A DNA stretch of 64,000 nt from Hetaerina americana (taxonomy: Eukaryota; Arthropoda; Insecta; Odonata; Calopterygidae), in NCBI GenBank assembly GCA_022747635.1, contig JAKTNV010000023.1, positions 5,520,348 to 5,584,347 on the forward strand, read 5' to 3'. The notes under the pieces were generated by a model. That model ran no database searches, was not told where the DNA came from, and was given only the letters and a program-made list of their open reading frames with translations. How positions within the stretch are numbered: position 1 is the first letter of the stretch; each line of letters begins with the position of its first letter. Shown here in pieces: positions 48,930-61,336 of the stretch. A program made the position numbers and the translations under genes.

Positions 48930-51900
48930 ATAATAAAATGCAATTTTAAGTATTTGACCGTTAATTTTAATTTATTATTACATATAACGGCTAACACCCA
49001 AATTATTAGCAATTAATCATATTTGGCACAATGTTTGGGTAAAATTTTGTGATACATAAATGATTGCTTTATTCATGGGAAAATATGGGCAGTGCAGGTG
49101 TATTTATCTGAATCCTATATTGTAATTGGATATATCCCCATATTCCTGTTCAAATGTGGCAATTATTTATATAATTATCTACTGGAATGTGCAAGAATAG
49201 CTAGCTTTTACAAATTCAGGTCAGTAATGTGCTTCTAGCAAACATCTATAGATTTTAATACATTAGACATTTTTCTCATACTGTTTCTGATCTAATGTTC
49301 TGATGCACCTATCATATAACTGTTAATTGCATTGTGTTTATTGCTTTTACGAGGTTCATTTCTCCATCGTGTTCTCAAAGATCCAATTCATATCCTATGG
49401 CTCCTACTTGGGTTCTTCTCAGGAGGTTTTCTATTGTACATTGCCTATAGCATTTTGTGACTAGCATCTTGTCATGGTAAAAAAATCATGTAAACCTACA
49501 GAATTGCTGTCTACAATAACCAAGTTTTGTAGCCACCATATTCCATTCTAAAAAACTAAATTAATTTTATAATAGAACAATTAACTCTTTTTCCCATTAA
49601 ATGGAAATAAAGCTTGGCATGCCGGCCAATATCTGTTCTCTACTGGAACAGAACTCTTCAACCTTGCTACTCATTACAATTTTATAGCATCTGCAGTTGA
49701 TTTAATCTCTTTTAACACGAATATGAGTAATTTGGTAGTTCAAGTCCCATTTGATGCAGTTTAGAGCATTCATTCAGAGAGAGTAAAAGGGAGTCCATAG
49801 CTTGAAATCATTTTTTTTAACTCTGATGCCATGAGAGGGAACAGCGTTGTGGTTAAATGTGTGTGTGTGTGTGTTGGTAACTAAGGAACCAAGTCACACA
49901 CAGTGACAATATATGTGGTTTTGAGCATTTCAGATAGATCAAAAATTAACCACTATGCATATGCAATTTAATCATTATGCCAAGAACTTGTCATCATTAC
50001 TGAGTTGGGTGCTTCAAATACTTGATCGTAATCTTTATCAGCAGTGCACGGCTATGTCACGGTGTTCCTCTCCTTGTCACTTCCCTGGATTCTTCCTTTC
50101 TCTTTCGCAGGAGCGTCATGCGATTTAGGGATTTTAAATATAACCAGGAATTTTTTTACAAATTATTGTATGTGTATGTGTGTTAAATGTATGTAATTTT
50201 TTTTATTATGTTGTGGATAATAATTAATAATTAACTAGGCAAATATTATATTTTGTCGAATTAAGGAGAACCTAAAATATTTTATGCATTAACTCCCTTG
50301 ATTTTAACATATATTAACGTATAAGACAATGTTGTCTCAATCTCGCCAAAAAATCTAAGCGTCTACCACTGTACTTTACATGACTCTGTAATGTAACGCA
50401 CAGATATATAGGGGGAATAAGTTCAAGTGTAGTGTTGCTAGAGATGATATTAAACAACAATTATAGAGGGAATAAAACAACTAATGCAGTAAGTGGAAGA
50501 GTCTCACGTTTTATTATTAAACGATGACGCGTATTTGAGTTTAAGTCCCCCGCTAGTTTCTTTTTTAATTTCATCGATCGGACGTGATAATACTCTCTTT
50601 CTCCTTTAAAATATTCCTCTTCAATGTTCTCAACTTGAGAAAAAGTTTGAAATAATAAATGCTGTTATTGATTTCGGATTAGAAATTTTCTGAATACTTT
50701 CGATAGCATCTCTTGACAACGGCACTAGCAAAGACGGAGTTATTAATGGAGAACTAATAGAAGTGTTTTAGAAAAATCTGAAGCGCCCACTGTCTGTCCT
50801 ATCAGCGCCCCCAAATATGAGCGCAGTAAAAGTAATATTCAATGATAAAAAGGAGAAGAGGGCGGGACCCATAAGGGCTTGCGGGCGCGCTGCTGTATCA
50901 CACGCTACTGTGTTTTCACTACTGATTGAGCAAAGTACTTTGACATCAGCCAACTAACTGGTCATGACCCCTAGCCTCCAGGCAAATATATTACCTTGGT
51001 GGTTGTCCGTCGGTGACTGACACTGGATATATATGTAATTTCGTTTTTTGTTTCTCATACGTCCCTACGTCCTCAGGCAAGAGAATATAACCTTGTTTTG
51101 TTTGATTAAGTTAAAAAAAATGTCTTGTACCTTTGTCAGCTCGGAAACTTTTCAGACCACCCTCGTGAAGGTCCTTGGAGTATATATTAAGATGAAAAGA
51201 AAATGCGAAGATGGATTTTAGTGAAATGCTAGGCGAAGGAAGCCATTAAGTTTTAAAGAGACGCGGGATCATTTGTTTAGACAACACGAAAGACGCAAGT
51301 ATCCATGTAAAATCCATAATGCCATGGAATTGGCACATATATTATGGTTTGTTACCAATCAAATGGAATGCCTTGACGCTACCTGACGTGGACTCTGATC
51401 ACATTTTAGAATTTAAGAAGTGTAGCTTCCGACGACAAAAAATAAGTTAGGGGCGGCGGGTGATGAAATGAACCGTATAAGCATGAATTGAATTGACAAG
51501 GAAGAAGTTTTGGTGGACTGCAAAAAGTCATGGATGAGTGGCAGGAGCTCTGGACATACGAGGAAAATGGGGTAAGTATATATGAAAAAAGAGAAACCAA
51601 TAACCGAGAAAGAAATCACAGGAACAGTCTACAGCTGAAGGACGAGTAAACCATGAATAATTAATGAGACTATTCGAAATGCGGAGGAAAAATACTTAGG
51701 CATGCAATTCTAAAGATAAGATAAATGAAGCACATCGAGTTAAATAGTGAATCGCGACACCAAAAGAAGGGAAGTGGAATCCGGAGTTTGCGGTTTATGT
51801 CAGTTTGCAGAGGAAGAGTGACCGTGGGTCGCTGCACAAGAAGGTGAAGACACGCTCGGAAATAAGGAGAATTACGGGAAGGTATGTGTGGAGGGACAGA

Positions 51901-52310
51901 AGAGGGTGACTAATCCCATCCCTGGACACGCCTAGAATCGCCTAGATGCGAGTGTGGTACGCAGAGTGACGATGAGCAGTGATGAATATAGAATTCAAAG
52001 TTCCATGCCAAACCATCAATTGGCAAAGAATTAATTATGTAAAATTCACTGCCTGCAAAGATGAAGAATGAAAAGTTCACAATTTAACTGTGACATTGAG
52101 ATTCGTGTTCTAATGGTTGTTTTAAAAGGCATTTAGATGTTAATTTCATTGTTTAAATATCAACACATAGTTCTTAAGAAAAATAAAATGGATAAGTAAT
52201 TAATTTTACATCGTGGTAGCCAAAATTTCACACATCGATGCAGTATTTCTTCATTTGAGAGGAGCAGTATTCTATGGCTTTCCACTTTGCCTCTTGTGAA
52301 TATACTTTGT
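48930..52310. other. No recognisable feature
   Basis: AT-rich sequence with a short TG run (49860-49875). No motif-bearing frame on either strand. Confidence 0.5.
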
Positions 52311-52500
52311 CTACTGCCGGTGACAAACCAAACCATGGGAGGGGTCGTCTTCGGGGATTTCTCGCAAGGTCTTCGTCACGGCTGATTGGATCTCTTCTAT
52401 GGACAAAAAATGGGTTCCTCTCAGGGCTGCCTTAATCCAAGGGAACAAAAAGAAGTCTGCTTGGATGGTTGAAGGGGCTGCTGGTTGACGGCCTTCCAGA
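52311..52500 (-). pseudogene. mariner transposase C-terminal remnant
   Basis: The minus-strand reading contains DFFLFPWIKAALRGTHF, then SIEEIQSAVTKTLREIPED. This is the stretch that follows the third catalytic Asp in mariner (D,D34D) transposases. The flanks do not continue the protein and no inverted repeats were found. It is unrelated to the copy-B mariner, which lacks this part. Old fragment. Confidence 0.75.
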
Positions 52501-52544
52501 GCGTTGCTCGTCGTGAACCTTTCCCCGGCCCTCCTTAAAGGCAT

Positions 52545-53484
52545 AAAACCACCTCGAAATTAGTGATTCGGACAATATAGAGCACTCGAAAGCCTCATGA
52601 ATAATTTTTAATTCTCTGCAAGAGTTTTTTCAGTTTATCTCGAAACTTTACAAAGTTTAAAGAGAATTTATGCCAAATTAAGAAAGATTTTGACTTTTCG
52701 ATACACCCAGACCCAAGTATTGTTCTCCAAAGCCGGATAAAAGAAGTCTTAATGGCTAGATTTCCAAGCAGCTGAAAGTAAATACGTGAAGGCAATTTCC
52801 AGTTATTTAAACCTTGTCATACTGTCATCCTTGAGTTGCATATGGGCACCCGAATGTGAGAGGTATCTCTCCTTCTATCCCTGCCGCAAATATCGGAACC
52901 CAGGGAAAACTAGTGGTTACTAAAATGAATGAGAAGAAAATGACACTCACCAGCTACGGTCTCCTGGTTCCCTGCATCCTAGGACTGATCCTGGAATAGA
53001 TAAGCAAAACGATGGTAAATTAGGCAAATACGATTGTCTATTGCCTATTGAAAATAAAAAATACTATTTCCAGTGAGTGAGATTATATTTGTAATTTGTA
53101 ATGTAGAATTAATATAAGTGTAAATGGACTGATTCGTAGAAACCGTGAAGTATTCTGGTGGGAATACTAAATGAGTTCAGCGTAGGTTTCTGTTCCGTCA
53201 AAGCTAAAGACTGCATTATACGAGGACTATTGAACAATAAGTTTGATTCCCCATGAAGCTAAAGTAGTACTAAAGATCCAGAACATAAAGATGGAGGAAA
53301 ATAAAGTCAAACGTTTCCTTAGGAAATGATGTGTTTGGGTTTAGTAATTGGAGAGGCAAACGCGATGCCATTGCACTCATGACATCACTAATAGAGAGGA
53401 ATTGATAATACAATCGGGACGTGTAAACCTGTGTCGTAGATTAAAAAATATGAAAAATGAAATGAATGAAAAATTAATAGCGTA
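52545..53484. other. No recognisable feature
   Basis: AT-rich sequence. The stretch before 53485 may be the decayed upstream part of the RT remnant that follows. Confidence 0.45.
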
Positions 53485-53700
53485 TTGCTGAGAAAAAGGA
53501 ACATTCTGGATGGACAGAAGGCTAACCCGAGGGAATTCGTAAGATCACTTAGGTTTGTCGATGACCAAGCTCTAGTTAGTCAGTTATTCAAGGGGTTGCA
53601 AGCTTTGCCGAGTCAATTGGGAATTCAGTGCGATAGGTATGGGATGAGAGTCAACGCAAATAAACAAAGGTTGAGCAATTTACAAGAAAAAAGGTTTCTT
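53485..53700 (+). pseudogene. Non-LTR reverse transcriptase remnant
   Basis: One frame reads LRFVDDQALVSQ, a FADD catalytic box with Ala changed to Val, followed by GLQALPSQLG and RYGMRVNANKQRLS, the usual continuation in LINE RTs. The preceding frame is degenerate and no other domain is seen. Fragment only; clade not determinable. Confidence 0.65.
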
Positions 53701-53745
53701 TTTTTAAATGCTCTTTGTAATTTTACCGGCTGCTCGTTTGATTGA

Positions 53746-54596
53746 TCTTGAATCGTCGTGTCGCGGCCTTTAAATTTGCTTTTTAAACCGGTAAAGATGA
53801 AAAAATATTTTAAAAACCAAATGACCTCCTCGGACAGAGGGATTTTTCCCGAAGGACTTAATGTAGAAATTAAATAGGATTGATCAATGAAAGAACTGCA
53901 AGAGATGCCGCGAGTTGGTCAAAGGTAATCAGTTTTTCTTGCCATTGCTAGTGAAGTATGCAGAGTCTTGCGGAAGTCATATTGAAGTATTTCTAGGATA
54001 TTATGCTAACACACAAAATGTGTTATTTGTTCATTAACAAGTTTCTGTAGCACTTCGGGCAAAATAAGTAGGAAGCTACTTGGGCTGTGATCTGGGGCTA
54101 TGATTTTTTAATGTTTTGGGTTGGGGCGAATTAATGTATTTTTCTACAAAGAAAGAAATGATTCCTGTGAAAGGGAGCGGTTGAAAATATTTGTTGAGAA
54201 ATGAGAAGAGTTGGTTTAATCGGAAGTGGAAAATACACTGCATGCGACCCTAATGGTGTGGATTTCAGTTTTTGTAAACTAGTTGGGAACCTCTAGTTGT
54301 TTTACCAGGACAAACTGAAATGCATTAGCAGGAGGTTGATTGTAAGTTAGTTTTTCATGGAATGCTTGAAGAGTCCCCCGTGCAGCCATGCATTTCCCTT
54401 TGTCAATTGTTAGCCAAGGAATTTTATAAGGAGCGTTTTATTTGAGGAATTGGATTAGAAAGAAAAATGACAACTTTTTCTCCGAAGAAATTTAGATATT
54501 CAATAATGCACGATGGAAGTGATGGCAGCGGATTTAATTAAATCGTAATTATTATAACATTCATGATACGTTTAGGGTTAAAGCTTTAATTTTACT
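53746..54596. other. No recognisable feature
   Basis: AT-rich sequence leading into copy B. Whether the duplication continues to the left cannot be judged, because the matching part of copy A would lie outside the window. Confidence 0.5.
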
Positions 54597-55073
54597 TTGG
54601 GGTATTAAGTGAGTAGACTCTGCACATTAAGTCATGGTAGGAGATGCTCTGGGCAGCAAGTTGATCATGGAATACTAGTTGTTTAGGATTAGAAGAATCC
54701 ACGTCAAGGATGGTTAAATTTCACTTATTGACTCAAGTGGTTAGATGTTTAAATTATAGGCATTGAATGTGAGCCAGAAGTCTGCGGTAAAAGGAGAGAG
54801 GGGGCTGGTGAAGGGATAGGGTGTGGGCGGAGGGGAAGGGAGTAGGAGCGCGTGTTCCTGCTTAGTTAATTTTGCCAGTCGTCCCCGAAATGTACTTCCG
54901 CGAATAAATGGCGCAACTGCGGAGGGGCGCAGTTGGTGTCTAACCGGCTGATCCCGCGGGGAGAGAAGGGACACAAGGGGAAGCCCTTCAATAACGTTTG
55001 GTTACTTATCACCACATTACTCATTTGTATCATCTTTTAAATTTAAACGCTTACCTGAGAGACAGTGAGCGCG

Positions 55074-55557
55074 GGGTTCGAGATGATGTGGTGGCTAGCG
55101 TACTGGCTTCCCACCAAAAGGGCCTTTGAATATTTTTCAGTATCTCGTTCCCTACTTGAGGCGCTACGTGGAGGTTACTTTGAATGAGTACGCCGTCCGT
55201 CGGATTAAACGTAACGTTGCGAACCCCTTGACATGTTTCGAAAGGAGTAGGCTAATGAAGGATCTCAGGTTTTCCCGGCGTATGGTATTCAAGAAGTTCT
55301 CTCGGGTTTCCCACCGAGTCAGGTTGCAGTACACCGACGTTTCGAAGGCTGACTCTGCCATCGTCTTCAGGGTGAAGACGATGGTAGAGTCAGCTTCACC
55401 CTGAAGACGATGGCAGAGTCAGCCTTCGAAACGTCGGTGTACTGCAACCTGACCCAGTGGGAAACCCGAGAGAACTTCTTGAGTAGGCTGATGCCTACGC
55501 CGGGTTTCTCGCCACCCTTCAATGTTTCCTGTCCAGCCATCATTGCGCAAATGACCC
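55074..55557 (+). mobile_element. tRNA-derived SINE, family 1 (copy S1 in B), interrupted
   Basis: Counterpart of 478-717, split at 55257/55481 by the foldback insertion. It keeps ctttgaatatttttcag, which is shortened in A, so B preserves slightly more of the ancestral SINE. Confidence 0.8.
55258..55480. mobile_element. 223-bp foldback insertion, probably PLE-derived, with 13-bp target duplication
   Basis: Flanked by gagtaggctaatg (55245-55257) and gagtaggctgatg (55481-55493), one mismatch; copy A has a single uninterrupted site. Inside are 88-bp inverted arms (55290-55377 and 55394-55481) around a 16-bp loop. The right arm reads CTGAAGA-C, then a GATGGC/GCCTTC hairpin, then GAAAC and GTC. 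This is a hammerhead-like core of the kind found in PLE terminal repeats. No coding capacity. Confidence 0.75.
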
Positions 55558-56577
55558 CAAAATACTAATACTAAGGCAGTGAGTGCTATATAATTTTGAT
55601 TAATTTCATTTACAAACCCTTCTACAAACTGTACAATATGGTTCGTTAAGATGAAGGTTAAAAACTTGCGCCTTAAAATATATGTTGTAAAGTTAGTCTT
55701 TGAAAGATAGCGAGAAACTCAATTTCTTCTTTCCGTATTACGGTTTTTCCGAAATTTTAGGATATAATTAAGAAATATTGTCGGGTAATACAAATGCCAA
55801 TTATAAAAAAAACTAGGCGAAACTGAAATGAAACTATCTATTGGACGTCTACTTTCTTTCGGACGAGGAAAATCTGTGCTGCGTGCTGAATTGTCTAATT
55901 CCTTCCCTGCTCTTCCGCTCTCGATATGGGGCACCTTTACGTCATTCAACATTGTACAGTCATAATAATCGCATTCCTCCGCCGTCTTCACGAACACGTG
56001 CCCATGGATATAATTTCCCTCAAAGATTTATAACAGATACAATATGTCAAATATTCCCACTACCCCATTCTCCACCATCAGACAAGTTTCACATTTCGAG
56101 TAGTTGCAAGTGCTCAAGATTCCACACCCTCCCTGGTATAACGTGCTTCATTCCAATCATCCGACCTTTTACAACAGAGTCAAAGAAGCTGCAGTGGCAC
56201 TTCTAAATTAAATATCATCAACAAAAACTAAACTTTAAAATTTATATTAATTGAGAAGTCGTTTAGATATAACACACAAACATTAGGAAATAATGAATCA
56301 AAATCAGTGTTGATATAATAATGTGCCAATAATTAATAAATGTGAAATAATAATAATGTTGTCTAGCAACCTTGCGAGCGTAGATAATACGGAAGATGGA
56401 GTACATGGATATTATGGAGAGGATAAATGCAATGTTAATATCTTTTACCTTTGTTTGGATTAATTTTCCAAGTTGAAATTGAAAAATATCGTAAGAAAAA
56501 TATAATAATGTCTAACTGCGGAAATTTCTTTACAAATATTCCTCCTTGAAATTAAAGTGAACTATACATCGGGTCTT

Positions 56578-56910
56578 AAAAGAACCGATATATAAACCTG
56601 GCTGTGGTAGCAGCAGTAGTTTTAGGGGAGGCGACCGACAGCTGAGGTCTTTTGCGCCATTAGGGATGGATGGCAAAGGAAAGGTGGAGAGAAACCCGGC
56701 GTCGGCAATAGCCTGCTCTGATCGGAAGGCGCCAAGGGGTCCGCAGTATAACGTCCCTTCCGACGGACGGCGTACTCACTCAAGGTGCTCCCCACTATAA
56801 ACCACTAGCAGGTATCGGGATACCATTGAAAAATATATTTGCCGCCTCCGGGATTAAATCCCGGACCCTATCGGTAGGAATCCAGTACTGCGTCATCCAC
56901 CTCACTGGAG
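56578..56910 (-). mobile_element. tRNA-derived SINE, family 1 (copy S2 in B)
   Basis: Counterpart of 1738-2070; no differences noticed. Confidence 0.8.
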
Positions 56911-57164
56911 GACTCATCATCGTGCAGTTGCTACAAATTTCATGGACGGCATTCAAAACCAACAGCTGGAAAGTTGGCAACCTCTGAAAAGGACTTCGTT
57001 GAAAGAATAACATGCATCCGAACCAAATAAAAAATCATTTAAAACTTCGGCGATAACGAAATGATTTAATTCCCAATTAACAGTTATGAACTCAAAGAAT
57101 AAAATTAAAAAAAGCATCAAGGAATACTTAAGCGTTTTCAATACATCTACCCTTTCGGTACTCA

Positions 57165-57300
57165 CCTCGGAATAACTCCGCCAGCACGTCTCTCCACGAC
57201 CGAATTCAGGCGCCAACTGCCAGAGGAAGCGGCGAACCGACCGGAAATTCCATCGTGGCGCCATCACTACGTATTTCAATTCAATCCTCAAGAACACCAT
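57165..57300 (-). repeat. Dispersed coding-like module (minus copy, B)
   Basis: Counterpart of 2325-2460; identical by eye. Confidence 0.55.
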
Positions 57301-58108
57301 TATTTGCCATTTGTGATATTAAATATGTTTAAACATTTGTTGATTGTTATTGCATTATAAAATATGAATTTTTATTTAATTTTCCCTTTTGTTTAGCTAA
57401 TAATTCATTAAATATTTTCGACTTATTGACACTCTGTTGTCTTCAAATAATGATTAAAGATGGCGGCCTTACGAATTTTAATAAAACGGCATCCTAGCCA
57501 ACAGTTGTTGCAGAGCCGTTATCAATAATTCAAAAATGACTACCATTTCCTCATTGGAGAGTTGTGGTGAGCCAAACATTCAAAGAAATATGGTTTTAGT
57601 GCACAATATCCGAAATATCTATTTGCATTTTTAGTCTAAGGGAATTGTACATTATGTCATCATTTACTCAATCTAAGATCTCGATGCACGTTAATTTCAA
57701 CGCATTGGTTCGAAGAATATTTATGTGGTCATTTTAATTGAAATATTACCAAAAGTCTCCGTTAAGTGTAAATGTTCGTAGATCGATTATACTACTTACT
57801 TTTACACACGATCCCAATTTCTCCTGAACAACATTACAGTAAGCAGTCATCATCACACGTCTCACTCCTTTACTAAATGGACACTCGGGTAATACCAATA
57901 AATGAATTCCACGGGGTCATAACCACTCGGCGTAACATATGGCCCGAACCAAATCAATCGCACGGTGTGTACGCAGATGAGACACCAAATTGCACATTAC
58001 ATGAGATCTATAAACAAAGATTACGGAAGAGCGATGCGACACACGTTGCGAGACACGTTTCCCACTTTTGCGATGCATGTCCAATGAGGGGGAAGTGACG
58101 AAACTCGT

Positions 58109-58417
58109 AGTAGTAGTAGTTTTGAGGGGAGGCGACCGACAGCTAAGGTCATTTGCGCCATAGGGGATGGACAGGAAAGGATGAAGGGTGGAGAGAAACC
58201 CGGCGTCGGCATTAGCCTACTCTTTACGAAAGGCGCCAAGGGGTCCGCGGCTTAACGTCCCATCCGACGGACGGCGTACTCACTCAAAGTGCCCTCCACA
58301 AAGCACCTCATGTAGGGATCGAGATACCTCTGAAAAATATTCAGCACCGCCGGGACTTGAACCCGCGCCCTCAGGGTGGGAAGCCAGTACGATAGCCCCC
58401 GCACCATCTCGATCCCC
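58109..58417 (-). mobile_element. tRNA-derived SINE, family 1 (copy S3 in B), with target-site duplication
   Basis: A cleanly bounded 309-bp SINE between perfect 11-bp duplications acgaaactcgt (58098-58108 and 58418-58428). On the minus strand it starts ggggatcgagatggtgcggg, has intact A and B boxes, and ends in a simple ACT-repeat tail (agtagtagtagtttt on the plus strand). This is the best copy for defining the family's length and ends. Confidence 0.92.
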
Positions 58418-58743
58418 ACGAAACTCGTCTTCCTACACGGCAGCCTTAGTTACTACTATTCGATGCTGGGAGTTTAGTGTAAGAAGAAGCATATCTATGA
58501 AAAGACCATTACGAAGTAATACCTCAGCTATGAGTTGACTTTAATAAGAAGTACTTCAACGCCTCTTAAATGAATTTGTGCGAAAGGAACACTTTGACGT
58601 CTTAATTGTCTGTATCTCTTGCCTTTATCTTGCACGAAGCATTCGAGGAATTTACCGTTTTGGGAAATGTCTATTCAAAAGTATAAGCGGAGGAGTTGTT
58701 TATGTATTCGATTTACAGTTTTAAAAATCGACTATAGGTTTAT

Positions 58744-59018
58744 TTTGTGGGAGGCGACTGACCGCCAAAGTCATTCTTTTCATTAGGGAAGGATGGGAAC
58801 GAATGGTGGAGAGAAACCCGGCGTCGGCATTAGCCTACTCCTTTCGAAAGGCGCCAAGGGATCCGCAGATCAGGAGAGGAGAGTACGACTTCCGTCGAAA
58901 GGGATCCTAAAATCACCTCAAGAAGATATTTGGATACAACTGAAAAAAATTGTTCTCTCCTGGATTTGAACGTGGGCATTCTCAGTGGGATGCCTATACG
59001 TTAGTCACTGCGCAAAGT
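58744..59018 (-). mobile_element. tRNA-derived SINE, family 1 (copy S4 in B)
   Basis: Counterpart of 4256-4530. Confidence 0.8.
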
Positions 59019-60446
59019 TTGGTTGATGATATCCAAACAAGTACTCTCACTTCGACATTACTTCTTTCATTTCTATTTAGCAGACCAGCCGATAAGTACA
59101 ATGAAACCGAAGCCAAACTTGTTAATTACATTTCTTGATATGACGTTCATATTAATTTACCTTTTCTTTGCATTCGTCAATGAAACCTCATTTTCGTGAC
59201 CCCCTTACGCTCCATTAAAAATTGCTTATTGGAACAGCGATACGATATTAAGAATTCCGTGTGGTACTGGATAATACTGGGAAAGAGACTCATGGCCTGC
59301 TCAAGAAGGCGCTCAGGGAAGTGTTGTGCAACCTCTTTGATTCCTACTTTACGATCCCGACACTAACTCCGCATTCACGAGTTAGAAACGTTTAAATGCC
59401 GGCATTCAAATTATTTATCCTGATATCTGTATTCCTTAGAACACAGCCTTTTAATCTTATGATCTGAGTGCTATCCAATGTTGTATTTTTAACCTGTTGC
59501 ATTACATAAAATATTATACAATAATAATAACTATATGTAAATCCATAGAAACCATATGCATAGAATGCTTTTCCAAGTCAAGTTCAACAAGTTTAACAGA
59601 ATTATTATGAGTAAAATAATATTTCCACACCATTTCTCCCCTTCCGTGAATTATTAACATTTTGCAGATTGCATTCAAATAATAAAAACCTTCCTCATCA
59701 CTTGGATCCTAAGATATGAAAGGAATTGCCATTCGTCATTTCCCTTCCATAATAAATTTTCCTTGATCTTGCGAAAATTTAGCCAGTGTCATATAAACTT
59801 TGAAGAATGGACGCAAGTGATACTCTTTATTAGCGATTTTACAATTTCGAAAATATATCAACGAAGACAAATATTTCTTATGCTACTAAATATATACACG
59901 TACCGCTGAAGTTTCCATCGCAAAAGATAAATATAGAACACAAAGAGCGGATAAAATGAGGCGCATCTTTGATGCCAAATAGCTCACTATTCCTTTAGCA
60001 TGTAATGAACTAATCAATTTCCGATTGAATATTAGTATCACTGAATATTTTTTACCTATCTATTTACTTATTCCACAATTCCTATTTTCATCTGCCTCCA
60101 CCTCGTTTTCAAATGATTATCATCTCTTTTTACATTTCTCAGCATTTCATCACCTCTCAGTATCCCCTAGGTTAACTTACGCTGACTTCTTCAAATTTCT
60201 CCAGATCGCCGTTAGTCATAACGGAGCAAGTTCTTAGCGTCCTATGATTTGTTTTCCTTTAGTTTTCTCCAAACTAACACAAAAGCCTTCCCTTGACTTT
60301 CCCTCTTTCCTCGACGACCAATTATTCAGTTATTTCAGAACTCTGAGCTCCAAATTAAAGTTTTTACTGGTTATTTCTTTGTATCGATATCTTACGTTCC
60401 CACCATCATTTTCCACTTCGTCGTCAAACGCTCTTTACATAATATA

Positions 60447-61199
60447 CGAGGGTCATCCGGAAAGTAGTACCCGTTCGTGCCGCATGAAGTGCTGACGACG
60501 CGAGTAGCCGCTGGACGAGGTCAGATAGCTTCAGTGGCTTGTCTGCCTTCTCTGAGCCAAGTTGCGTGACGCTAGCATTGCCTGTGTTGTTTCTGTGATT
60601 GTTTACAATGTTTAAAAAAATTGAGAACGCCGCCAGTTGTGAAGTGAGGGCAGTGATTAAATTCCTCAATGCAAGAAACGTTCGCCCATGTGATATTCAT
60701 CGCCAATTAAAGGAGGTGTATGGAGACAATGTAATGGACGAGTCGTCTGTTCGGCGGTGGTGTCGCAACTTCAACATGGGGAGGGGGAACACACACGACG
60801 ATGAGCGTTCGGGGAGACCGTCTGTCATTACAGACCAACTGGTGAGCTCAGTTGACGAATTCGTGAGGAACGATCGGCGCGTCACAATTGATGACATCTG
60901 TGAGCATTTTCCCAATGTTTCTCGAACAATTGTTCATGAAATTGTTAAACACCATCTGCATTATGCAAAAATTTGTGCAAGATGGGTCCCTCGCGTATCT
61001 CAATGAGCTGGCGGCGAAGGACTATGCAGCAGGAATACAGAAACTTGTCACACGTTATGACAAATGCCTTAATTTGCTTGGAGATTATGTTGAGAAGTAG
61101 TTTAAAGTATCCTCTTTCAAATAAAATTTTTTATGTTTGTTAATATTTACTTTTGTGTCTTTATTTCACGAACGGGTACTACTTTCCGGATGACCCTCG
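60447..61199 (+). mobile_element. Internally deleted mariner transposon
   Basis: 753 bp with perfect 33-bp terminal inverted repeats (60447-60479 and 61167-61199; starting cgagggtcatccggaaagta) and a TA target duplication (60445-60446, 61200-61201). Copies A and C have the uninterrupted site. Full-length mariners are about 1.3 kb, so roughly 0.5 kb is missing from the transposase gene. It cannot make transposase but could be moved by a full-length relative. Confidence 0.97.
60608..61100 (+). pseudogene. mariner transposase, catalytic core deleted
   Basis: Start at ATG 60608. The first 130 or so residues are a normal mariner DNA-binding half: MFKKIENAASCEVRAV, then SSVRRWCRNFNMGR, then DERSGRPSV, then KICARWVPR. 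At about 60995 this joins, in a different frame, the last 45 or so residues (DGSLAYLNELAAKDYAAG to GDYVEK, stop near 61100). The region with all three catalytic Asp residues of the D,D34D domain is gone. The intact N-terminal half could in principle still bind the inverted repeats. Confidence 0.93.
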
Positions 61200-61336
61200 T
61201 ACTTCTGCTTTGATGCTCCCACCATTCTGCCTAAAAGGCATCCCAAAAAAGTGTACTATTTCACCCTTTCAAGTTTACCTTTTCCGGCCTAAAACTTATT
61301 TTTAAACATTCTTGAGAAACTCGTATCTTTTGATTT

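Larger units (their letters stand above)
59057..61312 (+). repeat. Copy-B version of the A/B/C segment
   Basis: Counterpart of 4569-6068 and 42567-44200, interrupted by the mariner. Confidence 0.85.
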
